A stretch of 64,000 nt of DNA from Gordionus sp. m RMFG-2023 (GCF_954871325.1 NC_088775.1:74749561-74813560); one strand, 5' to 3'. Shown: positions 11,615-25,377, counted from the stretch's first letter. Program-made: numbers and translations. The notes: a model not told the origin generated them from the letters alone.

Positions 11615-12928
11615 TAAATATCTAGGCTTGTTAATCGATCCTTTTAAAAAGATCGAATCACGATCTTTTGAAAAAAAGAGGATCGAAATCCAGGATCGAC
11701 CTTTTTTTAAAAATAGGATCACGATCCTTTTCTTATTTAAAATTCTGATCAATGCAAAATTAACTAATATAAAAAATAAATAAATATGGTATAAATTTAT
11801 TGTAATTGAATAATATAATATAAGTATAACAATTAGAATATATTTATTTATAATTAAATTAGCCTTTAATAATAAATTTTTTTCTAATTATCAATTTAAA
11901 CAGCCACATTTTCCATTAAGTACATGTTTAGCTTCACTGAACAAGCGCTCCATCTAAGTGCTTGATAGTCAAGGTGTTATATTCAATAAATGTTTTTTTT
12001 AATTAACATAATTATTAAAAATATTCACTGAATCATCATTAGAATAAAAAAATTTATTAATGGAAAGAGCATTTTGTGACGAGTTTTTCCCCAAAAAGGT
12101 ATCGATCCATGCATTCATTTGAAGGATCTGCGTATGGATGACCTTGTATATTTTCTAAATGGGCAATTAACCTTTCTTTTAGCAACAAATTTTGTGGCAG
12201 ATTAATAAAAGGCCAATTGCTTAAATTCTGGGTGAATTATTGATGCCAATATATTGCATAGTGAAGGAAATCTATAATTTTTATTAAATGCATATTTTTA
12301 TGATCTTTAAAAAATAATAAAAATTGTTTTTAAAAGAATTAATTACTTCTAAATGCCTCTTTAGGTTTGAACTGCTAATCTTTGAAGAAGATATTTTGTT
12401 TTTGCATAAAGAGCATTTAGCATAGATCATTGTATGGTTACTTCCATCCGTTTCACATAAAGTAAAATCCTTACGTAAATTATGAAATGGTAAAAGATTC
12501 TCATTCTCACTTATATCTGCTGTCACATCAATAGAAGTAGATATATCATCTTCTAAATCTATAATGAAGGACATTATTAAAACCTAGAATTTATAATATA
12601 ATTAATAAATAAATATAGCTTGTTCTTACAAAAAATTTGGGAAATTGTTGAAATATAAAAATAGGTGGAATGGTGGTTGATAAAATATGATGTAGATAGA
12701 TATTTTTTTTAAAATAATATTTTAATTTAATTTTCAAAATTTTTGTTTTATTTATTGCTTTTTAAGTAAAAAATAATTTTTAAAAGGATCGGGAACGAAT
12801 ATTTAAAAACTCGATCACGATCCACATTATAAGGTCAGGATCTTAAATCCGAGAAAATTGACAAATTTAGGATCGAATCCAGGATCGGCGATCTTTTGAT
12901 TCGATCCTTTAACAACTCTGTAAGTATA
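11615..12928 (-). mobile_element. hAT element, internally deleted
   Basis: The element spans 11623-12920 with inverted ends TAGGCTTGTTAATCGATC and CAGAGTTGTTAAAGGATC, and flanks TAAATATC / TAAGTATA (6 of 8). GATCGAATC-type repeats crowd both subterminal regions. On the minus strand 12574-12284 encodes a BED-type zinc finger start (FTLCETDGSNHT, AKCSLCKNK, SNLKRHLE). Near 11900-11990 the dimerisation end is recognisable (MERLFSEAKHVLNGKC). The catalytic middle is not seen. Confidence 0.82.
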
Positions 12929-14411
12929 TATGAAACGCAGTTGTTCCTTGTAATTAGAACGACGTTTTTTATAATTCATAAAATAAAACTTAAAAAATTA
13001 TAAATATATATTTGGTACTTAAAAAGAATATAAAACAGAAAAAATAAAATTCGTTTCGAGTGTTACGTTCCTATCAAAATATGAGTCCTTATATTTCCAT
13101 GAGATTCAAAACATTTACATCTTCTCAAAGGTGACTACAGGCTCTGCTTTAAATTTTTAACTACCAATCCTCAATCGCCTCTAATAACTTAAAGATCTGT
13201 TTAAATTTTAGGTACCAGAGCCTTAATGGCCTGGATTTAAATCTTATAAGGAAATTATAAAATATTGTAATATTAAACAATTAGCAAGTAAATGGCTGTT
13301 TAAATAAAACAGTAAATTAATATGAAAGTTAGTTGGTTTTTTTTAAATAGAAAATATTAATATTTTTATTATATTCAAAGATAGATGGTAAATAAAAATC
13401 AATATAAATATCGGATCGGCTTTTAGTAATATCGGACCGGTGAAAATTTGGATCGGCACAGCCCTAAATATAAATGAGTTCCCAAAGGAACCATAAAATT
13501 TAAAAGCAACCTGAATCTTGATTAGGATATAAAAATTCCTTGAGATCATTTGTAAGTTATAAAAATTCGAACTTTTACAGAGATTTTAAACATTAAAATG
13601 GACCGCCACATTAAAAAATTAATTAAAATATTTCAAATATAGAATGCTTCATTTTGATATTTTATGTCCCAAATATTAGTTGTTCAACCAGTAATGGGAG
13701 GTATAAATGATGCTGAAATAATCGAAATTATCCCTTTGTCTTGATCAGACGTGCTGACTATAATACGCTCTGGGGAAATCTTTTATTTGAATATCATCTT
13801 TCCCCAGAAAATATTGATACCATACACCACTTACTTTAAAGAAATCTGAAAAAATTAATTACTCACTCTCATAGTCGTGCTACTATCAAATTTTTTAAAA
13901 CTAGCACCTTACAAATGATCCCTAAAAATTTGTATATTGATTAAAAATCCAAATAAAAAATTTCAATATAATTATAATTTCTTTTTTGGAAACTCAATTA
14001 TATAAATTTTAAAAAAAATCTTTTTAATTAATGACAGAAATTGTCTTATTCCAAATCTTCCATGTGAAAAGTATACTGGGATAAAGGAGCAAAATTATCA
14101 TTGATTATAAATTTATATTTCAATTCGCGTTTGAATTTTAGGAAATAAAAAAAATAACTTGATGATTGATATTAAACTTTAGAAAAAGATCTTTTAGGAA
14201 TTTTTAATTAATTTTATTTGAAATTTAAAATAAATAATTAAATTAAAATCCCAATATATTTAAACATTGTTGAACCCGAACTCGTTAAATATAATATTAA
14301 ATTTGGGGTTATAAACCCAAATAGTTAGGATTAAGGTTTGGTTCGCCAAAAAATGGACTTAAGCGACTTCAAAGTTTAGGATACCTGCAAGGTTTTTTAA
14401 AAAAATATTAC
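12929..14411. other. Stretch between a hAT element and the Rab gene
   Basis: No exon is recognised, although the last exon of the Rab gene should be in or beyond it. An end resembling family A (inverted TAGGGCTGTGCCGATCC, finishing at 13466) is visible without a partner. Confidence 0.4.
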
Positions 14412-17400
14412 CAATTTTTGTTCCGTTTTAATCTTTATATTGTTGGCCAATATGTGGAAAGCCTTTTCAACATTTATCCCAGATTTGGCACTCGTCTCTA
14501 AGAATGATATACTTTGTTCACTGGCAAGCTTTAAAATAATTTTGATTTATATATATAGAATATAATTAAAACTTAGAATTAAAATATTAGTACAAGATTC
14601 ATATTTCTATTTTTCCTAAGGTTTAATAAATAGTCTAATATATTTTTTTAATTTATTAAAAAAAATAATTAAATGGTTTTATCAGATTGTCATAAAAAAG
14701 GTATTGTATTGAATATTATTTTATTATATGTAAATTAAAATTGGGCAAAAAAAAATGTTATATCCATACTACGTTATATAAATAAAACAATCAGAGTTTG
14801 GAACCTATAAAAAATAGTTTCAGTTTCGAACATGTTTCTTTGATATTTGACACGGGTTCGGTTCCATGTTTTTGCCTTTTTTTTGTAAAAACCCGGCTTC
14901 TGTAAATCTTAAAATGGGTTTCGGTTGCTAAAATTTTTAAGAGAAGGGTTTAAATTTTTTGATCAGAGCCTGCTCGATGGCAAATTTTTTTTTAGATCTA
15001 GGTCCGTTCTATTTTAATGGTATGTTATACTTAAATATTCGACAATAACTTGATAATTTAAATGATGTTTACCAATTTTATTATATTTATAACAAGATAA
15101 TAAGAAAATAAATATTTCTAACTTCCTGATTTTTTTAAATATAATTATGATATTTCATTCAGGCAAAAAAAAAGGGAAGAATAGGAAGGAAATATAACAC
15201 TAATATTTTTTTCGGGCCAAGGAGCCTCTATTTTATTAATAATATTACCGCCGGCCCGGCCTGTCATGCAGGACTTTTTCGTAGATTTGTCCGGGTCCCA
15301 ATTCCAAACTCTGAAAAACACCATTTCCTAGTGTATATGAAGCATTAAAATCTATTACTATCATATATGTATAGATTTATATAGTCGGCCTTCTTTTTTT
15401 AAAAAAACTCAGCCTGAATCCTATAAATTACCATCCATTTTATAATCTATCAAGGTAAATTTCATGTTTATATAACCTCCTGTCCCCTTTCCTTGGAGAC
15501 CTGTCTTAATTGAGCGGGCACATCGCATTTATTTCCGCATATGATTTTCTCGACATTGGACGAAGGGCTACTAATATCTTTGTTAAAATTCGAATTATGG
15601 GTCGTGGTGTGCTCTTCTATGTTTCTGATCCAATTTTTAATATTATCGAACGATTTTTCGTTCGTGATATCGTAGACGAGAAGTATTCCCTGATATTTAA
15701 TTTTTTGAAAGAATAAAAATATATAGTTAGTATACAATAAAATAATGAGAAATAAAAATACACTAAAATGGACAGTTATTTTTTGGTATTTTTTTAACTT
15801 ATTTACCTTAAGAATAATAACTATTCTAATAAAATTTATAAGAAAATAAAGATTATAAATCTTTGCAGTAACGTTTTGTTGACTATGAAATTCGTTAGCT
15901 ACCAATTTTTGGATACCGAAGGGACGTATAGGCCTCATATAACTGAACTCATTCTTTAAAAAAAACTATAGTAGGTTAAAATATTTTCTTGCCTGATTTT
16001 TTTAAAAATTACCAAAACTGTTGATAACTTAATATTTGAATACTTATGACCTATTTTTATATCTTGTATATTTTTTAGGCATATTATTAAAATTTATTTT
16101 GTTTTAAAAAAAGAAGAAAAAAACTATTAATGAAAATAGTGATTTAATCTAGTGTTGTTAAACGACTCATTTTGAACCGATTTTTAAAACGGCTAAATTT
16201 TAGCCTAAGAAATATTGTCTAAGGCTCAAGATTTCGCTAATAGATGTCTAGACCCTTGTGCCATCTATGAGCAAAATCTTCAGGCTTGAGTAATATTTGT
16301 CTGGATAATATAATGAGTTAGCCGTTTTTAAAAATCGGCTCAAATCGAGCCGTTTAACAATACTAATTTAACCAGGTTATATTGTTTATTTTCGAAGCGT
16401 ATTTCTATCTAGCTTAAAAACTTATAACTCTGCAATCGGCCCGAAGCCGAAATAGGCCCTTAAAAAATTTATCTATAAACTTGGGGGAAATTTGAAATTA
16501 AAAGATATTTTATCCGAGCCGGGCTAAAACAAATAATCCAGCGACCAAGGATTAAGAATAAATTTAAAAATTTGGAGTAGAGCTCGAGCTTAAATAAATT
16601 CAGGTCTGGATCGAACTAAAATTGATTTTTTTTTGTCGAATGGATGATATGAAGATCAAATTACAATTCCACCCATGGATCAATTTATGTCCAGTCTAAG
16701 CAAAAAAAATTTATTATCATTAATTCTTTGTATATATTCAGCATAATTTTTTTTCAAATATATTTAATTCATATTTTAAATATTTTAAAAATTTTGATAA
16801 AGTTTAAAGGATTTATTGCAAATTAAAGTTGCACTAAATATTACTTATATTTGTGATAAAATATTTCATATGAATTGTTACATATTTAATTTAATATAAA
16901 TTGTGATATGTTGTTTCTGATAATTGTTAGAAATTCGTATATAAAAAAAGATAAAGTTTTACTTAAAATTTTTTAGTGCAGTTAGGTTTAAAATTTCATC
17001 CTCGACTATCTACAGGAAAAAAACTATAAAAAAAATTACAGTTACTATGAGTTTAGTTCATTAAATTAATTTTATTTTTGTCTTATTTTTGTTTTGTTCA
17101 ATTTTGGTTCAAAAAAATTAAGAATAAATTCTATTCGAATTTTAATCGCTTTAATAAAATTCTATTTATTGAATTTGATCAAAATACTTAATATAGATAA
17201 CGACAAGACTTTATATGAAAAATAACTAAATTATACTAGCAATCATTACTTATTAGATAAAAAAAAAAATACTTTATTTATTTTGTATTTCATTGTTTCA
17301 ATATTTGCCATAATTAATTGTTAATTATATAATTCTAATCTCAATGTAGTTAGAAATTATTTAATATTCTAAAAAAATAAACTAGTCTGTTAAATTCTGA

Positions 17401-20400
17401 ACTGTTGAACTCTTCTTCTAAAATAAGTTCTGGTTCAGTTAAAAATCTCTGAACCACGTTCGGGTTCAGGGTTTGCAGTCCAGAAAAATAAAGACTTATA
17501 AAATTTAGTAAGAATATAAATTTGTTTTATTATAATTAGCATTTACCATAAAAATAATTTTATCATTATAATTAGAATCATATAATACAATTTAAAAAAT
17601 AATAATCTATGTTTTTTTAAATTTTATAAGATAAAAATCATGATATTTTCTAAGATCTAGATGCTTATATTAGAAGAGCCATTTTTTATGTTTAATTTTG
17701 ACATTTGACAGTGCATTGCAACTTTTCATGTACTCAATATTGGTATTTGTAAAAAAAACTAGTTTTTTTAAACGTTTCCGTAGTTTAAAATACACTTAAT
17801 ATGATGAATGTCCTGCTAACCATTATTCATTTATTTCATTAAACGAATCAGATGCAGCTTGGAATTTTATTATGATTGATAGATAAGAGATTGGTTGAAG
17901 AAATAAAATTAGCCACGTTCCAATGCCATTTTGCTTTCATTTTAAATTTAAAATTGGGAAGGGGGGGGGAGGTTAGAAGAGAGGAAAGAAGTGTTGGTGA
18001 AAGTATTACAATAATTATGATTTTCAGGAAGGGATTATAAAAAAACAACCATATAATTATAAATAAATAGTAAACTAATTTAGTTATAATTAATCTTTTT
18101 TTAAAATTTTATCAAATAACCAAACACTTTAAAAATGATTAGATTGGTAATTGATTTGTGTAATATTTAGCAATAAAAAATTGATTTATCCTCAGAAAAA
18201 GGGTTTACTAACAATATTTATCATAATATAATTTAAAAACTAGCCTCTATCAGAAAAAGACAGGGAGAGTTTTAAAAATTTTAATTTCTGGGAAATGATA
18301 AACAATTGCCACAAAACTAATAAGATTATTTTAAATTAAGGGTATTAACGAATATTTTACATTTGTCTAATGCATCAGGACACCCAATTGGGAAAAAACT
18401 GTAGCTAAAATAAAAAATAATAAAACAACGATTATTTTATTTGTCAAAAAAATAAATTTGGTTTAAAAGTTTTAATTGAGGATATTCATAATAGTATTCG
18501 TTATAGATAATGAATGATTTTCTTTCTGATTCACCAATATAAACTAGCTACATTTTTTTTAAAACAGTTTACACATATCGTCGATTTTTGATTGAGAGTA
18601 GGCTTTTTATTTAACTATATAAAATTAGCTCATGACTTATAAATATATATTTTTTCAATAATTATTTGAAGTAAAAATATTATACTAAGGTGAAAATTGG
18701 TTTAAATCCTTTAAATCAAAAAAATCGATTTTTTTAATTTTTCAGAAAAATTATCAATTGTCATACTAAATAACATTATCATTCATGATTTTTTTTATAA
18801 AAATTAAGGTAAAAATGTATATATCACCATTATCTATATATTTTTTAGTAAAGATAGAAATTACTATTTTTATAAATTATAGGGCATTTGCAGGTGTGTA
18901 ACAAATGAGGGGATAGTGAATCCCCTCCCCATTGCAAATTTGCCTGGTCTTGCAAATATCAATTTAAGTTAATATTTTTCCCCTACACATCCCCATCCCG
19001 CTATTCCCCAAAAAACTGTACCATAGATCATTATAAGGAAGAATTTGAAAGAGAATTCAAATTTTTTTTTGAAAAAAGGATGTCAATAAATAAAGTGAAA
19101 ACCCCAAATTATTTTTATAAAAATCTAATATAATCAAAGGCCTACAACCAAGTGGACCTAAAGATCTCCAATAAAATTAATGGGGAAAAAATTTATCTAA
19201 TAGCCCCCCCCCTTAGCAAAATCCTAAATATGCCTATGGGGATTTCTGCTTGGTTTCTTTATGTCTGAGTGTAGTGTTGTTAAACGGCTCGTTTTGAGCC
19301 GATTTTTAAAAACGGCTAACTCAATATTTCATCTAGAATACGCAAGTCTGAAGATTTTGTTTGTAGAAGGAACAAAGGTTTGGATATCTATTAGCGAAAT
19401 CTCGAGGCTTAGGAAAAATTTTCTGGCTAAAATATTGAGTTAGCCGTTTTTAAAAATCGGCTCAAAACGTGGCGTTTAACAACACTATCTGAGTGTATTA
19501 AACCAGTGTCTTTTTGTTGAAGGGTACCTTTGTCCAGGTCCTTATCTCCATAACATTTCTGACCAATTATCAAAATATTAATTACCCTCTTTTTTAATCA
19601 GTTAAATTGAGCTTAATGTGTCCAAAGCATCAAAAAATTAAATTACCTAACTTTCAAAACTTTAATGAAAATAAATAAACAAACTATTTTTATAAAAATA
19701 CGAACTTGTCCAAAACATATTTCTATAAAATTTAACATATACAATTTCATTAAAATTTTAAAATTGACAAGTTTTGAAACTTTTCAAATTTTTAAAATGG
19801 TTTTGGACATAGTTTTAAGAAACAGGCATATCCTCAATATTTATAGGGGGGGGGGAGTTTATAGATGTTTTTTTTAAATTAAATTTATTGGGTAAATTTA
19901 GGTCCCGTTTTGATGAATATGGTTGGATATATTCTTTAAAAAATATTCTTGGTCTTTAATATATTTTGAAATAAAACGTATACTTATTATTTTAAACGTT
20001 ATTAACTTATATTGTTTTTGTTTATAATACCATATATTGCTCTCATTATGGGGTAAAGAGGGACCAGAGTCAATGGAGAATACCTATCCCCACCCCTGTC
20101 ATTAATTTTTTTTAAGAATTGATAATGTAATTAGTGATTTTCATTTAGAGTAATTATTACATTGATATTAAACAATTATAAAACAAAAGTATTAAAATTG
20201 GTTCAAAATGCAAAATTGATATAAATAAATTAAAATCACCATCGCGCCTCTATAATATGCTGTAGTTATTGTTCTAAATCTTTCATGGCCTGCTGTATCC
20301 CTAAACAAATATTAATCTATTAAATATTTTAAAAAAATTTACCAAATTTGTAATTTTATTTTTTTCCCATCTATTTCTATAGTTTTTATTTTAAAATCAA

Positions 20401-20590
20401 TACCTAAAAAGTAATTGAAGCATAAATATTAATGTACTATCTTACCTATTGTTGCTATAAATGTAGTATTAAATGCATCATCAGAGAATCTAAATAAAAG
20501 ACATGTTTTACCAACACCTGAATCTCCTATTAATAAGATTTTAAATAGGTAATCATAAGGCACTTTAACAGAAGTGTTAGACAATGACAT
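14412..20590 (-). CDS. RAB8: Rab8/Rab10-type small GTPase, last exon not found
   Basis: Five exons join in frame on the minus strand: 20590-20446, 20403-20343, 20300-20240, 15689-15477 and 14528-14412. Motifs in order are [19 protein letters not shown] (P-loop), [17 protein letters not shown] (switch I), [20 protein letters not shown] (switch II), [22 protein letters not shown] and ETSAKSG. These are hallmarks of Rab8/10/13 proteins, which direct secretory vesicles to the plasma membrane and cilium. Two features are odd. The switch II glutamine of DTAGQ is histidine. The exon 4 loop before [11 protein letters not shown] carries roughly 15 extra residues ([18 protein letters not shown] region). 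Introns 1 and 2 are about 40 bp, intron 3 is 4.5 kb with two MITEs, and intron 4 is 0.95 kb with one. The reading ends at KTEQKL before a GT; the exon with the prenylated cysteines was not located. Subfamily assignment is by motif likeness only. Confidence 0.92.
14784..15321. mobile_element. Probable hAT MITE in a Rab intron
   Basis: The ends CAGAGTTTGGAACC (14792) and the inverted CAGAGTTTGGAATTGGG (15313) pair well, and both subterminal regions hold CCCGG patches. The flanks are A-rich and give only a weak 8-bp duplication. Confidence 0.65.
16142..16373. mobile_element. hAT MITE, family E
   Basis: 16150-16365, beginning TAGTGTTGTTAAACGACTC and ending AACAATACTA. Duplication ATTTAATC / ATTTAACC (7 of 8). 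It lies in the 4.5-kb Rab intron. Confidence 0.88.
16374..19263. other. Rab intron 3, interior
   Basis: No exon seen. Contents noted: a GC-rich patch (16430-16560), a poly-G run at 17961-17969, and a transposon-type terminus ending near 19240 whose inverted sequence (AGGCATATTTAGGATTTTGC then a G-run) resembles the one at 55914. Confidence 0.4.
19264..19495. mobile_element. hAT MITE, family E, with perfect duplication
   Basis: 19272-19487, 216 bp, the same length as the copy at 1184. The flanking 8-mers TCTGAGTG (19264-19271 and 19488-19495) are identical, so this is one of the younger copies. It lies in Rab intron 3. Confidence 0.92.
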
Positions 20591-21489
20591 ATTTATTTAA
20601 GTAGTTATTAAAGATAAAAGCACTTGATCAATAAATAACAAAATGCTTAAGCATTTTTGTTGAAGCGTGATTTTTTATATCAGGTGGAAAAAGGATTGAA
20701 TTATTCATAAATGTTAGATTCTTCCATTATTTAGGGGTATCTTACGATCGATCACTATATCATTAATCGCAATGTTATGTCATTTTATTGGAACATCATG
20801 CATTACTTAATGTGATTGTGACATGATAATGCTTAACTTTATAAATTTTAAAAAGAATATTTTATATTAATGCCTATAAAAGTTATTTTTCTAGCACCAT
20901 GCAATCAAAAACCTCCACATTTATAATAAATGATTATGGTATATTGTTTGGCATGAATATGCGTTTGCTGATAGAATTTTTAAATCTAATCTAACCATTT
21001 TAAATGTTATCAAGAAATAGTTTATTTGGAAAATAATATCTATGATTGTATGAACTATTTAGGTCTGATCGATGTTTAGCAATATCATTCTATTATAATA
21101 GGTTGAAGTAATAATTTTTCAGCAATATATTTTGCCCTATTTCCTGAAAATTTAATACTCCAAATAAATTTATCCCATCCCTAGCCTACCTCTCTTAAAC
21201 TAACTATTCCTACCCCAGACTCAAGTGGACGCTATAGACAGGTGTAAAATATTTGTTCATTTATAATCCAGAAACGTTCTTGGAATTTCGAACATATTCT
21301 CAGGAGTTATGGGGATTAAATCAAAATTTCCATAAAAATTTTAAATTATATTAAATTATCATTAGAAAAAAGTTTTAAATACATTGATTATTTGCTAATT
21401 GATTATCTATATACCATAACCCAATATTTTTATTTTCCTCAAGGCCTTTTTAGGTAAACTAATTTAATCTGATATCCTAACCTAATAAA

Positions 21490-21530
21490 TAGTGTTGTTA
21501 AAAATGCTGATTTAGGACGATTCAGAAAAA
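21490..21530. mobile_element. Isolated end of a family E MITE
   Basis: TAGTGTTGTTAAAAATGCTG matches the family E terminus; no second end follows. Confidence 0.4.
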
Positions 21531-21562
21531 AAAGACCCATCAAATATTAAATATCCTATAAG

Positions 21563-21814
21563 TTAATATTTGAAATTTTTTCTCATTTCTTTTAATATTT
21601 TATGTGTAAATTGTTTTTGATTATATTTCCTGAATTTAGTAGATATCAAATAAGCAAAAAAAAAAGAATTTATAAATATAAATAAGAGTAACCTGCAAAG
21701 ATACGAATTAAAAGGTTTTATTTTTATGGGTTTTAAATTTTCAGGCCAGTTTTGGTCCTTAATTTCTATATTTTCATTTATCAACTTGGCACCAATGATA
21801 TCATTGCTTGGCAC
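21563..21814 (-). other. Possible exon or small ORF, unrecognised
   Basis: An 83-codon minus-strand frame. The first 40 residues look coding (IIGAKLINENIEIKDQNW, PENLKPIKIKPFNSYLC) and end at CAG followed by GTTACT, a possible donor; the rest is hydrophobic, AT-driven sequence. It starts 1 kb upstream of the Rab start on the same strand. I do not recognise it. Confidence 0.25.
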
Positions 21815-23096
21815 TTAGCGTTTTTTTTCAGTTAATATGTCAGTTAATATCTAATGACATTAAATTATTTATATTCTAAATCAAAGATTAGTTAACTTTT
21901 AATAGGACAGAAAAAATAGTGAAAAACTAGATATATATAAATTTTATTTTATATGATTTGTTTATTATTTTTTATCAAGCTAAAACATAAGCATAGCCAA
22001 ACAGGGTGGAGGGAGGTGCAAGTGCCCCCTCCCCCATTCCCTTCAAAGTATCAATCAGAATTCTTATATAAAATTATTCTTCGTTGTCCGCGGAAAGAAT
22101 ACCCATGTCAAATTGGATAACGAATAATTTTTTATCTAAGTGAAATAATGATCATATATTGACTCAAAATCGACATTTATCTTATACAATATAAATAATA
22201 AATAATCTCTAAAATAAAAAAAATAGGACTCATCCTGAGTCTTAAAAATTATACAATTTAAAGTCAAATGCTCCGTTGTTACACGGCCAAATAATTACGC
22301 GTAAATTAAATTATAATAAAAATAAAATATATATGCAACAAAATAAAGAAAAAAACACCAAATATGACAATTTTATTTACTTGCTAATAAGGATGGGTTT
22401 TTGTGGGTCACAATATTTATCGAAATTATTTATTTTTGGAACTTTCACTATTAGTTGGATTGATTTGTAGGATGAGACAGAGAAGATATCTCCCTAGTAT
22501 TTCTTTATCTAAGCTGATTTGAAAGAAGAAAATATACCATAAAATTGTAACATCTCCCATCTATTTGGAAATTATACTTAAATAATATTCATCTTGTTAA
22601 TTATCTAAGTAAAAATTAATAATTGGCTATCCTTTCGTCAGATCCGATCGTTTTTATATTCGTAGTATCATCAGTTATTCGCATAGAAAAAGAAAATGAG
22701 GAAAGAATGCAGTGTCTACATGGCATGCGTAGGTAGGAGACAAATGTCTCCAAAATATATTGGAATTTTGGGGGTAGGTATAGATTTTTGGGGGTAGATA
22801 TTTTTTTTAGGGGGTATGCTCTAATTTTTGGGAGTATGTTTTGATTTTTGAGGGGTAGTTTTTGACTTGAATTATAATCTTTTTAAATTCAATAATAACA
22901 GAAATTAAAAAACTATAAACTTTTTTTACAATAATATTTTACAATTTTACACGTAAAATAATTCTTATTTGTTAATTTTCTAAAAGTATGGAGGTTAATC
23001 GATTAATTTTAATAATAAATTTTAGTAAGAATATAATACATTTAAAATTTTAACAAAATACTTTAAATATCTATATTATAATTTTCCGATGTCCTC
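21815..23096. other. Intergenic AT-rich stretch with a G-rich degenerate repeat
   Basis: Between 22765 and 22865 four or five degenerate units of about 30 bp share TTTTTGGGGGTAG-like cores. No gene is seen in the rest. Confidence 0.45.
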
Positions 23097-23225
23097 ACTA
23101 CGTCATCGCTACGTTATGTCATCGCTACGTTATGTCATCGCTACGTTATGTCATCGCTACGTTATGTCATCGCTACGTTATGTCATCGCTACGTTATGTC
23201 ATCGCTACGTCATGTCATCGGTACG
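23097..23225. repeat. 16-bp minisatellite
   Basis: About eight copies of GTCATCGCTACGTTAT in tandem; the interior copies are identical and the edges degenerate. It is CG-containing in an otherwise CpG-poor, AT-rich region. Confidence 0.95.
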
Positions 23226-24376
23226 TATTTATTTTTATTTTTTTATTTGTTGATTTTATTTATTTGTTGATTTTATTTATTTATTTTATACAAACAGATA
23301 AATGGAATTTCGAGAATTGATGGTGTACACACACCTAACATGGATTGAGAAAAATCTTCTTTGAATTGATATAAACAATATTCCCTCAACTTTCTAAATA
23401 TGAATGAAGATGTTAATAAAAAGATTCAGGCTAATATTTCACTTAATCCTTTCTTTATTTTTTAGATTACCTTATCAATTTTCATCTCATATTATCAATT
23501 ACACATTAATGAAATCTCTACAAGTTACTCAACTTGTATATTTATTTTGAACATACTCACAATTTTTGTCAGTACTTACATTACAATTTTTTATACTCAT
23601 ATTTTTATTTCATAACCAATAATTAAGAAGATAATCAAGTATAATCAAGTATATTCAAATATTTAAATATTCTTATCCTAACTTATTTATAATCTCCAAT
23701 CCTTATAAATAACTCTTTCTTTATTTTTTTCCCCTCTCTTAATGAATTTATTTATCACTAAATTTTATTATCTCATTCTTTTCCTTCTATCTCTATTATC
23801 TATAAACCACTATTTCTCAAAACCTTATCAATTCCTTTAATTTAATTTTATTTAATATAATAATTTATACCTTCTTTTTTCCCCCCTTTTTTAATTACCT
23901 TACAATTAATTAACCTTAATCTTAATAACATTACATATATCATGTTATTTTTTTAACTTTTAGAATATCATTAAGTCCCCCAAAAATTTTTTTTGATGAT
24001 AGCCCTCAAACTACTAGAAATATGCATGTAATATTGACCCATCTACCGGTTTTACATTATTTTAATGTTTGTTTTATTTCAACAATAGTTTATTTATATT
24101 TTACCTGATTTCTTTATTTGTCTAGGCTAACCCTAATCCCTCACATTGCTACAAAACATGATGAATCTATTATTAAAAATAAGCAAAGAAAATAATGACG
24201 ATTAAACAAACGCCTTACCCGTTCTAGAGTTACTAGTAGACAAAATAATAAAGAACTACGCTTGAAATGAACTCAGATGGAGGTTTATTTTGTTTTTTTT
24301 ATCTTATGTTTTATATCTATGTTTATTTTATTTTCACCCAGTTCTCCAAATGATATTTCTATCACCACTACCACAA
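23226..24376. other. G-poor pyrimidine-rich strand segment
   Basis: From about 23340 to 24130 the + strand has very few G residues and many C/T runs, much like the 5' region of the LINE at 28980-30320. Around 24150-24260 a broken frame (TRSRVTSRQNNKELRLK) could be coding debris. It may be an old LINE 5' piece; no boundary was found. Confidence 0.35.
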
Positions 24377-24760
24377 TCAGGGTTGCCAGGTCAAAATTTT
24401 CAAATTGCGGGAGAAATTTGGTATTATGCGGGAGAAATATGAAAATTGCGGTAGAAATATAAAAATTGCTAAAAAAAATTTTTGCGGGTCGGCCTGGATT
24501 TTGAATTGACTTAATTATCCGTCTATTATTTTTAATAATTAGTTTATATAAATACAAAGTCGTATTTTTCAAAATAAAATAACATCTTGATTTATTAAAA
24601 TATAATAATTTATAAAAAAAACCAACGATCTTTTTTAAATATAAAAGAATGTAAACAAGATAAAATTTTATTAAAAAAAACGATTTTAATTCTACAATTA
24701 AAAATATTTTTTATGTGAATGTCCCGCAAAACCACCGCAATTGGATATCTACCGTGTGTG
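24377..24760. mobile_element. Possible old hAT-like element
   Basis: CAGGGTTGCCAGGTC at 24378 followed by repeated GCGGGAGAAAT units, and a distant inverted partner near 24755 (GGTAGATATCCAATTGCGGT with TTTGCGGGAC). No target duplication is visible. Confidence 0.4.
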
Positions 24761-25377
24761 TGTATAATTATAGGGATAGGCGCTTAATTATCATATTAGT
24801 TTAAATACATAATAAGGTACTCCAAAAATAAGAAATAATATAGATGCAACTACAGTTGCGGCAATTGTAATCACTTATCTTGTAGTACAACATTCGCAGA
24901 GATACTTATCATCACAAAGTTGGTAGAATCTTTTTCCCATAATATTTAACGACTCTAATATAAATGAAAACTATACCTATGGAACAAAAATGAGCAAGGC
25001 CATCATCAATGTTTTAAAATCCAGGAGGTCAATTCTTGACGATTTGAAAGATGGGCATACATATGCAATTCTAACAGATGCATAGTGATCTGCATCGTGC
25101 CTAATTTTTTAAGCCCGGCCCGGCCCAAATTTTTTTTAAAAAAGTTTTCCCGGCCCGGCCTGATGAACCCGAATTTTTTTTATTCATCCCAAAGTAAAAA
25201 TTATATGTCCGCCCGATAGAAATTAATTTTTTTTAGCTTTTAGTTTATTTTTTATATTTAACATTTTGTATTTTCTTAGTAACAGACAATTTATTTAGTA
25301 TTTAATTATTTATTTAAAATACTATCAAAAATGCCTATAAACCAAGCAAATAATAATTAAAATGTTAAATTACACAA

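Noticed and set aside
23132-23320. Open frame over the 16-bp minisatellite
   Set aside because: The 16-bp unit is not a multiple of 3 and the frame only stays open because of the repeat; no start context or homology.
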